Assembly: GCA_013153555.1 (NCBI GenBank)
Contig: JAADEF010000088.1
Coordinates: 1 to 15,862 of the forward strand
DNA length: 15,862 bases
Origin: Candidatus Nanohalarchaeota archaeon
Lineage (GTDB): Archaea; EX4484-52; JAADEF01
Direction: 5' to 3'
Part shown: one piece after another, positions 1 to 5,523 of the stretch
Numbering within the stretch: position 1 is the stretch's first letter
Layout of the letters: every line of letters starts with the position of its first letter
Translations under genes and position numbers: made by a program
The notes under the pieces: model-generated
Databases searched by the model: none
What the model was told of the DNA's origin: nothing
The model's input: only the letters and a program-made list of their open reading frames with translations

Positions 1-22
1 AGGGAAAATTTCTTTCCCGCTA
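1..22 (-). repeat. tRNA 3'-trailer hairpin element, copy 1
   Basis: Downstream of tRNA-Val on the minus strand comes a 4-nt spacer TAGC and then a stem GGGAAA (plus 2-7) pairing with TTTCCC (13-18) across a 5-nt loop. Near copies lie at 3334-3362 and 3551-3568, the latter in the same place behind tRNA-Arg with the same TAGC spacer. It may act in tRNA 3' processing or termination; this is inferred from position. The window edge cuts off whatever lies further downstream. Confidence 0.55.
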
Positions 23-95
23 TGGGCCGGCCCGGATTCGAACCGGGGACCTCCGCCGTGTGAGGGCGGCGTCATAACCACTAGACCACCGGCCC
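23..95 (-). tRNA. tRNA-Val (anticodon CAC)
   Basis: This 73-nt gene folds into a full cloverleaf. The acceptor stem is GGGCCGG with CCGGCCC and discriminator A. The anticodon stem CCGCC/GGCGG closes the loop CTCACAC, which gives anticodon CAC and decodes the valine codon GUG. The T arm is CCCGG-TTCGAAT-CCGGG. No intron is seen and CCA is not encoded, so CCA must be added after transcription. The 5' end (base 95) touches the taw3 stop codon (96-98) with no base between, so the tRNA is either cut from the taw3 transcript by RNase P or made from a promoter inside taw3; an A/T-rich TTTATTTG (minus strand, near 113-120) could be its TATA box. Confidence 0.96.
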
Positions 96-668
96 TTAGC
101 TAAATTCTTGCTCAAATAAAGTAATGAAATGCTTTAATCTTTCTTCATTTCTTTGGAATTTCATGTTGGCAATGGTTACAAGATGTGTTAAATTGCTGTA
201 GAGTTGAGTGGTTTCATAATATAATGGTGAAGCTAAAGTGTCAAGCCCTATTATTTCGAGCATAATTCTTGGCTTTATCTGCATGATTCCACTTCTTTTT
301 AATCCTGCTTTATTTCTAGCTAAGTCTAAAAGTTTTAAAGCGTTATCTATGGTGTCTGCCCCAATATGGATAATGAAAGAATCTTGTTTTAACCAAGTTA
401 TTTTTCCTTTTTCAGATGTGATTGCTTTTTCAACTTCTTCTACTGTTACTGTTCTATGCCACTTGCCCAACCATTTATGATCTTTCTTATTTTCTTTGAA
501 AGGCACGAGATCAACAGTTATCCTTCCATAACATGAAGAGGTGGTGTAAAAAGAAGGATGACTGTTTATGATGTTTAAATAGGGTATGATTGGCTCATCT
601 ACTAGCTTTCTTTCTAATGCTTCTTGCAGATCTTTCAATGCTATTTTTTTATAATGCTCAAAATTCAT
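96..668 (-). CDS. taw3: tRNA wybutosine-synthesis methyltransferase Taw3 (TYW3 family)
   Basis: This 190-aa protein is an S-adenosylmethionine-dependent methyltransferase of the TYW3/Taw3 family, which modifies the wyosine-type base at G37 of tRNA-Phe in the cytoplasm. The family signature TTSSCYGRI lies at residues 42-50, preceded by NSHPSFY. WLGKWHR follows at 66-72, then WLKQDSFIIHIG near 92-103, and a segment with SGI and LEIIGLD near 126-143. The length is typical for archaeal members. I chose the ATG at 668 over a longer reading from 776 because the family alignment begins here and because a TATA-like box is centred about 27 bp upstream, which fits a leaderless mRNA. The longer reading would run into the divergent DedA-family gene. 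Family assignment is firm; the exact methylated intermediate (imG2 or yW-86) is not visible. Confidence 0.9.
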   Translation of the reverse strand: MNFEHYKKIALKDLQEALERKLVDEPIIPYLNIINSHPSFYTTSSCYGRITVDLVPFKENKKDHKWLGKWHRTVTVEEVEKAITSEKGKITWLKQDSFIIHIGADTIDNALKLLDLARNKAGLKRSGIMQIKPRIMLEIIGLDTLASPLYYETTQLYSNLTHLVTIANMKFQRNEERLKHFITLFEQEFS

Positions 669-702
669 AATCTTTATAAAACCTACTTTTAATTTTAAAA
701 AT
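669..702. promoter_or_regulatory. Compact bidirectional promoter, taw3 / DedA-family gene
   Basis: Only 34 bp separate two divergent start codons. TTTATAAA at 673-680 is centred 26-27 bp before the ATG at 703, and the A/T run ATTTTTAAAATT (minus strand, 691-702) is centred about 27 bp before the ATG at 668. Each spacing is the one expected for a TATA box driving a leaderless archaeal transcript, so each TATA box sits next to the other gene's start. Neither gene has a Shine-Dalgarno sequence. Confidence 0.6.
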
Positions 703-1320
703 ATGTTGGAATCTTTGATAGTTAATGCAAGTAGTTTTGCTGTTGATCTTATATACAACTTAGGATATGGAGGCATAATTATTTTAATGTTTTTAGAAAG
801 CTCTTTTTTTCCTTTTCCTTCAGAAATAGTTATGATTCCTGCAGGGTATTTGGCTCAGCAAGGAAAAATGAATCTTTTATTAGTGATTTTAGCCGGAGTG
901 ATGGGAAGTTTGTTAGGTGCGATTTTTAATTATTATGTTGGTTATAAATTAGGAAGACCTTTTTTGAAAAAATGGGGGAGGTATCTGCTTCTAAATAATG
1001 AAAAGATAGCATGGCTTGAAGAAAAGTTTAATCTGCACGGCGAAATAATAACTTTTGTTGGAAGGCTCATTCCCGGGATAAGGCAATATGTATCTTTTCC
1101 TCCTGGAATTACTGCAATGGATAAAAAGCGTTTTGTCATATATACTTTGGCGGGGGCTTCTATATGGGTAAGTGTGTTGGCTTTAGTAGGGTATTTTATT
1201 GGAGAAAATAAAACTTTAATAGATGCATATTTACACGAGATTACTTATGCTTTAATAGCTTTTGTTGTGGTTGTTTTAATAGGTTATGTATTTATCATAA
1301 AAAGAAAGAAAAGAAAATAG
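703..1320 (+). CDS. DedA-family (VTT/SNARE-associated domain) integral membrane protein
   Basis: This 205-aa membrane protein carries the DedA/VTT signatures. The N-terminal re-entrant motif FLESSFFPFPSEIVMIPAG (residues 30-48) has the acidic residues E32 and E41. The second signature GRLIPGIRQYVSFPPG lies at 120-135 and has the family's arginines. Hydrophobic stretches lie near 16-31, 56-80, 143-166 and 180-199, and the C terminus is highly basic (RKKRK), probably cytoplasmic. Bacterial DedA proteins are needed for membrane homeostasis, and some flip polyprenyl or phospholipid carriers; the substrate here cannot be read. No ribosome binding site precedes the ATG, and TATA spacing indicates a leaderless mRNA. 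The gene converges on tbp with a single base between the stop codons. Confidence 0.9.
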   Translation: MLESLIVNASSFAVDLIYNLGYGGIIILMFLESSFFPFPSEIVMIPAGYLAQQGKMNLLLVILAGVMGSLLGAIFNYYVGYKLGRPFLKKWGRYLLLNNEKIAWLEEKFNLHGEIITFVGRLIPGIRQYVSFPPGITAMDKKRFVIYTLAGASIWVSVLALVGYFIGENKTLIDAYLHEITYALIAFVVVVLIGYVFIIKRKKRK

Positions 1321-1321
1321 C

Positions 1322-1861
1322 TTATATTTCTCCTATTTCTTTAAGCTTAGAATAAAGAACTTTAAAGCTTTCTATTATTTGTTCTTCTGATTTTGCACCA
1401 GTGCATATGATTTTTCCTGTCCTAAACATTAGAAATACTACTCCTGTTTCGCTTTGTCTATAAACCAATCCTGGAAACTGATCTGGCTCATACTCTGTTT
1501 CCTCTAAGCTAAATGCAATATTTGTTAGATTTAACGATTTTCCTACATGTGTGGATGCAACAACATTATCTATTTTATATTTCTCGTTTTTTACAGGTAT
1601 TTCAAGTTCATTAAATATGGACATTAACCTATCTATTGCTTCTTGAGCTTCACGTGCAGATTTAGTACCTGTGCTGACCACTTTTCCGTTACTGAAAATT
1701 AATGCTGCTGATCTAGGCTCATTTAGTCTTAAAACCAATCCTGGAAACTGATCTGGCTCATACTCTACATTTTCCACATATTCTGCTAACCTTGTCAAAG
1801 GTATTCTATCATTTACCTTCATAGAAGCTACCACATTATGTACTCTGATATCCCACTCCAT
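1322..1861 (-). CDS. tbp: TATA-box-binding protein (TBP)
   Basis: This 179-aa protein is the archaeal general transcription factor that binds and bends the TATA box and recruits TFB and RNA polymerase. It has the two direct saddle repeats: residues 6-93, with YEPDQFPGLV at 34-43 and the SNGKVVSTGTKS strand, and residues 97-179, with YEPDQFPGLV at 124-133 and RTGKIICTGAKS. The phenylalanines at 39 and 129, in the FPGLV motif of each repeat, and others in the following strands fit DNA-intercalating positions. Length and organisation are normal for archaea, with no long acidic tail. Start: the ATG at 1861 has GGAGGG five bases upstream. The DNA for the core of the two repeats is identical over 35 bp (1462-1496 and 1732-1766). 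The A/T array upstream could allow self-regulation. Confidence 0.97.
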   Translation of the reverse strand: MEWDIRVHNVVASMKVNDRIPLTRLAEYVENVEYEPDQFPGLVLRLNEPRSAALIFSNGKVVSTGTKSAREAQEAIDRLMSIFNELEIPVKNEKYKIDNVVASTHVGKSLNLTNIAFSLEETEYEPDQFPGLVYRQSETGVVFLMFRTGKIICTGAKSEEQIIESFKVLYSKLKEIGEI

Positions 1862-1887
1862 AAGAACCCTCCTTTTCTTCCTTAAAC

Positions 1888-1940
1888 TTATTTTATATTA
1901 TATGTGTTGATATATTTATATATTTATATATCGAGATATC
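1888..1940 (-). promoter_or_regulatory. tbp promoter region with an iterated A/T array
   Basis: On the minus strand upstream of tbp, several overlapping TATA-like boxes occur in a row, built on iterations of AATATATA (about 1909-1932) and flanked by a GATATC palindrome (1935-1940). A further TATATTATATGT-like stretch lies nearer the gene. The real start site cannot be picked by eye. Because the gene product binds such sequences, multiple boxes are compatible with autoregulation; this is inference. Confidence 0.45.
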
Positions 1941-2017
1941 TTTTTAAATGTTAATTTCATTTTTCGTTATACGTGAAGGTTATGCGAAATCAATATTTTG
2001 TTCATTCTTTCATGAGA

Positions 2018-3103
2018 TTAGAATGCTGTTGGTTTATATTTAGCTGAAAGGTGATTGATTTTTAATTTCATCTCTTCTAGGATATTTTGAATTTGTTTGT
2101 AAGAAAGCCATTTTTCAAAATAAAGAGAATATATGTACTGATCTTCATCTGTGATAACATAATAAATAGAATCATTTTGAAGATAGGGGTTAGTAGTTAT
2201 GTTTATGTCTTTTCCTATAATGCCGTAAACAGAGCCTATTTGAGGTTCTACAACAACTGCGTTTTGCTGTTGTAGTTGCGAAGGGTAGTTGATTTTTTCT
2301 GGCGTAAAAGCAACCATGCAATGTCCTGTATACTGATGAGCGTTAAAATCATATATGTTGCCACATACCACATAAGCATAAGTATAATTAGAAAGTTTCC
2401 AAACATATACATTTGGGTAATACCATGTTTGGGTATTTTCTAAAAAGAAGTCTTGAGCTTTTTCACCAAGATGCTGAGGAACATCAAAAGAAAAGCTTAG
2501 AAGAACGAGTTCATCAGCTCCTTTTTCGTAGCATAGTTGTTTAAGATAGTTAAACTCTGCTTTGTAAAATAAAGCGTAATCTTCACAATCTCCTCCTTCG
2601 TTTTCTACAAACTCTTCAAGGGAGAGAAGCTTATCTTCTTTTGTTGTTGTTTCGTTATCGTATTTATAATCAAATCCAAAAATATACTCTTGCGAATTCA
2701 TGTGTTCTATGCATCCTAAATTAATATAGCATTTGTCTTTTTCAATCCTTACACATCTGTTAAAAAGAATGGATAGCTTGCTTTCTTCTATCCCACTATT
2801 TTTTAACTCTGAATTATATTTGAACCATTGAAGCGCATCGCTTACCTCCTGCTCATAAGCATATAATGACTGATTTATTAAAGTTATGTTTTCATAGAGC
2901 ATGATGTATTGGTTCTGAAGATTTAAGTATTGGTAAGTTAGATTTTCGTACTCGTATTTTATCTTTTCTAAATCACTAATGCACTGCTCATAATAATGCG
3001 ATAAAGTTGTGTTTTCACTAAAAAGATAAATGTTATAAGCTATACTTGCTAGGAATAGTATAAACACCGTAGTGACTAAAAAGGAATTTGATTTTTCACC
3101 CAT
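2018..3103 (-). CDS. Membrane-anchored LapG/transglutaminase-like cysteine protease
   Basis: This 361-aa protein has a short polar start, one hydrophobic anchor (residues 9-28), a region rich in Leu, Tyr and Glu that looks coiled coil (about 35-95), and then a papain-like transglutaminase fold. The catalytic cysteine block is GGDCEDYALFY at 170-180 (Cys173), close to the GDCEDYA motif of bacterial transglutaminase-like cysteine peptidases such as LapG. His261 in TGHCMVAF is the likely catalytic histidine, and Glu286 in VVVEP may take the acidic place. Eight N-X-S/T sequons (N31, 54, 72, 77, 150, 239, 301, 310) fit an extracellular, N-glycosylated domain. The ATG lacks a Shine-Dalgarno sequence but lies about 27 bp after a TATA box, so the mRNA is probably leaderless. 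Activity could be proteolysis or cross-linking; the substrate is unknown. Confidence 0.7.
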   Translation of the reverse strand: MGEKSNSFLVTTVFILFLASIAYNIYLFSENTTLSHYYEQCISDLEKIKYEYENLTYQYLNLQNQYIMLYENITLINQSLYAYEQEVSDALQWFKYNSELKNSGIEESKLSILFNRCVRIEKDKCYINLGCIEHMNSQEYIFGFDYKYDNETTTKEDKLLSLEEFVENEGGDCEDYALFYKAEFNYLKQLCYEKGADELVLLSFSFDVPQHLGEKAQDFFLENTQTWYYPNVYVWKLSNYTYAYVVCGNIYDFNAHQYTGHCMVAFTPEKINYPSQLQQQNAVVVEPQIGSVYGIIGKDINITTNPYLQNDSIYYVITDEDQYIYSLYFEKWLSYKQIQNILEEMKLKINHLSAKYKPTAF

Positions 3104-3127
3104 ATGTATATGATTTGAGACAAGGTT

Positions 3128-3137
3128 TAATTTATAG
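3128..3137 (-). promoter_or_regulatory. TATA box of the cysteine-protease gene
   Basis: CTATAAATTA on the minus strand is centred close to 27-30 bp upstream of the ATG at 3103. This places the transcription start at or next to the start codon. It also means the stem-loop array further upstream is not part of this gene's leader. Confidence 0.55.
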
Positions 3138-3195
3138 TTATTCTTTCGTCAGAAAATCATCAAGCATTTGGCGCTTCACACAGAGCAATAATAGT

Positions 3196-3351
3196 CCCCC
3201 CTCAAAGACAGGCTTCCTACCGAAAGTAGGCTTTTGATCAAACTTTTTTTAAAAGTTTGTTCCCATCGAAGATGGGCTTTTGATCAAACTTTCTTAAAGT
3301 TTGTTTGGGTCAAACCTTTAGAAAAGGTTTGTCAGGGAAAATTTGTTTCCC
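3196..3351 (-). repeat. Tandem stem-loop repeat array, part A
   Basis: Two consecutive units with a period of 46 bp (starting at 3214 and 3260) each hold two hairpins and share the exact 18-mer GGCTTTTGATCAAACTTT (3229-3246 and 3275-3292). Stems: 3216-3220/3226-3230; 3239-3247/3251-3259; 3262-3267/3271-3276; 3285-3292/3296-3303; 3311-3319/3323-3331; 3335-3340/3346-3351. A degenerate start of a further unit is seen at 3196-3213. Between units, base changes in the stems occur in pairs that preserve pairing. The strand of action is not proven; I give minus because tRNA-Arg is transcribed into it. I do not recognise a known RNA family. There is no open frame worth calling. Confidence 0.7.
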
Positions 3352-3404
3352 GCCATGAGCCGTTAAGATGGAGAGGTAGTAAAGCATTACTTTGAAGGCA
3401 TTAG

Positions 3405-3564
3405 GTGTTTCCGCATTAGCGAGAAACACATATATTCATTTTAGTGTCAACTGATATTTGCAGTTGTTCCCGAAGGGGCAAAGCCCCTTGGCATGCGAGC
3501 GTAAGCGAGTTAGTGGGTTAATGCAAAGCATTAACCCGCTCTAGGGTGCAGGGAAGAATTTCCC
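3405..3564 (-). other. Stem-loop cluster, part B, downstream of tRNA-Arg
   Basis: Five further inverted repeats lie between array part A and tRNA-Arg. 3405-3411/3423-3429 continues inward as CGC-ATTA-GCG with one bulged base. 3448-3453/3461-3466 is CAACTG/CAGTTG. 3473-3479/3483-3489 is AAGGGGC-AAA-GCCCCTT. 3515-3524/3528-3537 is GGGTTAATGC-AAA-GCATTAACCC, extendable by three more pairs that include a wobble. 3551-3555/3560-3564 sits next to the tRNA. Stems of 10 bp closed by a 3-nt loop are far beyond chance in such AT-rich DNA. Between 3363 and 3404 I see nothing. Function is unknown: tRNA trailer, small RNA, or mobile repeat remnants. Confidence 0.65.
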
Positions 3565-3568
3565 GCTA

Positions 3569-3643
3569 CGAGCCCGGTGGGATTTGAACCCACGACCTGC
3601 AGGTTAGAAGCCTGCCGCTCTAACCAAGCTGAGCTACGGGCCC
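3569..3643 (-). tRNA. tRNA-Arg (anticodon TCT)
   Basis: This 75-nt gene has the acceptor stem GGGCCCG/CGGGCTC (one G-T pair) and discriminator G. The D arm is GCTC-AGCTTGGTTA-GAGC. The anticodon stem GCAGG/CCTGC closes the loop CTTCTAA, giving anticodon TCT, which reads the arginine codons AGA/AGG. The T arm is GTGGG-TTCAAAT-CCCAC. No intron is seen and CCA is not encoded. The 33-bp gap to the upstream pilus gene holds an A/T box (TTTTTAAATTTATT, about 3658-3675) at the right distance for its own promoter. The trailer begins TAGCGGGAA, as behind tRNA-Val. Confidence 0.96.
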
Positions 3644-3676
3644 AATCAGAATTAGATTAAATAAATTTAAAAACTT

Positions 3677-4540
3677 TTAGATGACTGTTAAAGTGATATA
3701 AGCTATAAGGCTCATGATTATACTATGTCTAAATCCTGCTGATATTTTACCTTCTGCAAGTTTACCGATAACGAGCCCTGAAAAAATACCTTGTATTACT
3801 CCCAAATGAGTGAATAGCTGATTATAGAGTTCTGTGTTAATTGTGAGGGATTGGCTATCTCCTCCACTTGTTGATAAAGCAGGAATGAGAAATTTCTTCA
3901 TACCTATCATTACTGCTATGAAAATAATGAAAATAAAGTATCCTTGCACCATCTGACCATGAATGCTTGCCTTTCTTTCTTTTTTGATGCGATCTATTTC
4001 AAAAGTAGATTGAGTTACTGATTCTAATACATCTGCTAAATTACCTCCCGATCTGTATGCTTCTAAAACCGTTGCTATTACTCTTTTTATAAGAGGGTTT
4101 TTGGTTTTTTCTGCGAATCTAGCCATAGCTTTATTGAACGGTACACCCCATGAAAGTTCCACTACCAAACCTTTTACATATTCATCAAGTTTCCCGTAAT
4201 GGCTTCTGGATGCATATATTACTGCTTTGTTTAAATCCATGCCGCTTCTTAATCCTTCAACAATATTTCTTAAAAAAGTTGGAAAGTTATCTTCTATTGC
4301 TTTTGCTTGGAGATATTTCACATATTTGTAAATAGTGGGAGGGAGTAAAAACACTATTAAAGCCAATGCATTGATAATGTTTGCTAAAAGAGCTGCACCA
4401 GATCCTTCCAGTTTTGATATTATTTGTATATTTACTAAAAGGAGTATCAATGCAGAAAAAGTTGATGCAAATGCCAATATTATAAAATTCCAATCCTGCT
4501 GTTTTACCCATTCTTCTAATTTACCTTTTCTTTTTTTCAT
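3677..4540 (-). CDS. T2SSF/TadC-like pilus assembly membrane protein (second half)
   Basis: This 287-aa polytopic protein is of the type II secretion F / PilC-TadC-ArlJ family, the inner-membrane platform of type IV pilus-like machines. Two hydrophobic segments (about 18-42 and 47-70) are followed by the cytoplasmic T2SSF helical domain (about 80-200), with LRSGMDLNKAV, the WGVPFNKAM segment and the family's SGGNLADVLES box. Further membrane segments lie at about 201-225, 245-262 and 272-287. The ATG at 4540 starts one base after the stop of the preceding T2SSF gene and has GAGGT seven bases upstream, so the two are co-translated in one operon with the secretion ATPase. Many archaeal platform proteins carry two T2SSF domains in one chain; here they are two genes. 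ArlJ or PilC identity cannot be separated by eye. Confidence 0.87.
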   Translation of the reverse strand: MKKRKGKLEEWVKQQDWNFIILAFASTFSALILLLVNIQIISKLEGSGAALLANIINALALIVFLLPPTIYKYVKYLQAKAIEDNFPTFLRNIVEGLRSGMDLNKAVIYASRSHYGKLDEYVKGLVVELSWGVPFNKAMARFAEKTKNPLIKRVIATVLEAYRSGGNLADVLESVTQSTFEIDRIKKERKASIHGQMVQGYFIFIIFIAVMIGMKKFLIPALSTSGGDSQSLTINTELYNQLFTHLGVIQGIFSGLVIGKLAEGKISAGFRHSIIMSLIAYITLTVI

Positions 4541-4541
4541 A

Positions 4542-5519
4542 TTATACCTCTGGTTGAGTTAAATGCAAAAATAAAAGGAAAGCAAGATTAATAAATGGTA
4601 TGAATATGTAAATGCCTAATTTCATAATGTATTCTGGCTTATAATTCATTAAAGTGCTGTCAGGAACCACATTTATAACTGCTAAAAGCGTTATAAGAAA
4701 TAAAGGTGCAGTAATTAAAACAGCGGTGTAGATGTCTGCATAAGTTTGAAGGGTTTCTAAATATTTTTTTCTTTCTAAGCGGTAATTGAAAAGTGCCTGA
4801 TGACTCATTTCTTTTAAATACTCTCTTAAATTACCTCCACTCTCTATTATGGAAATAATACCAAACAAGATGGCTTTTAATTTTTCAGAGGGCGTGGTTA
4901 AAGCAACATTTTTCATGGCTTGGAGGATATCTTCTCCTAATACCTCCATTCTTTGAATGATTCTTTTGAACTCTTCAGTAATTTCTCCATAGTGTGCTAA
5001 TTCTATCATCATTTTGAATGCTTTGTCTAAAGGAACAGAAGCATACGATATTGCAGCCAAGTGATTTAATGCGAAAGGAAGGTTGTTATTTATGCTTTTT
5101 TTTCGTTCTGAAATTACATAATAAGGATAAATGTAACCCACTAAAAACACCACACCAAAAGGTATTAGCAAAGAAAGAATTAACATAGAAATAAAAGTGT
5201 ATAGCGAATAATCTATGGCTAAATAAACAGCAGAAACTGCAGCTATTAAGATGAATGAACTAAATGTGGCAATAGCCCCTAAACTGCCTATGTACGTGTC
5301 AGGATTATAAGGTAGGTTAGCTTTGATTATTGCTTCTTTAAGAGGATTAAAAAAATCAGGATATATTCTTTGTATTTTAGAAAAATAGCGGTGAATAAGA
5401 GCATTAAGCGAAGAAGCTTTAAGAATGGCAAGCACTTCCAAAGCCATTTCTTCATGTTTGTGTTTTTTTGAATCTTCAAGAAGACCTTTTTGGTATAAGA
5501 GTTGCTTTATTTTTCCCAT
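4542..5519 (-). CDS. T2SSF/TadB-like pilus assembly membrane protein (first half)
   Basis: This 325-aa membrane protein belongs to the same T2SSF family as its downstream neighbour. A soluble N-terminal part (about 1-72) precedes two membrane segments (about 73-135). The T2SSF helical domain follows (about 140-265), with NLPFALNHLAAISYASVPLDKA and the box ESGGNLREYLKEMS, and the C-terminal membrane segments are near 270-290 and 303-320. The start is uncertain. The ATG at 5519 lies four bases after the ATPase stop and would work by reinitiation. An in-frame ATG at 5540 adds seven residues and overlaps the ATPase gene by 17 bp, with AAGG directly against it. With its neighbour it should form the membrane platform that the ATPase drives. 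Confidence 0.85.
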   Translation of the reverse strand: MGKIKQLLYQKGLLEDSKKHKHEEMALEVLAILKASSLNALIHRYFSKIQRIYPDFFNPLKEAIIKANLPYNPDTYIGSLGAIATFSSFILIAAVSAVYLAIDYSLYTFISMLILSLLIPFGVVFLVGYIYPYYVISERKKSINNNLPFALNHLAAISYASVPLDKAFKMMIELAHYGEITEEFKRIIQRMEVLGEDILQAMKNVALTTPSEKLKAILFGIISIIESGGNLREYLKEMSHQALFNYRLERKKYLETLQTYADIYTAVLITAPLFLITLLAVINVVPDSTLMNYKPEYIMKLGIYIFIPFINLAFLLFLHLTQPEV

Positions 5520-5523
5520 TCTA

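Noticed and set aside
238..480. Short plus-strand frames inside taw3, and similar frames inside tbp, the T2SSF genes, the P-type ATPase and smc
   Set aside because: They are shadows on the opposite strand of well-supported genes and have no family motif or ribosome binding site.
669..776. Upstream start for taw3 at 776 (36 extra residues)
   Set aside because: It would overlap the divergent DedA-family gene, the extra residues lie outside the family alignment, and promoter spacing supports the ATG at 668.
3196..3351. CRISPR array
   Set aside because: There are only two full units with a 46-bp period, both hairpins lie within the repeated unit, there are no unique spacers of regular length, and no cas gene is present.
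3352..3440. Degenerate tRNA pseudogene upstream of the third trailer hairpin
   Set aside because: Only about 11 bases resemble a tRNA 3' end; no T arm or anticodon arm can be found upstream.
3190..3568. RNase P RNA or SRP RNA
   Set aside because: Size would fit loosely, but I find none of the conserved core strings of either RNA on either strand, and the locus is built of simple tandem hairpins.
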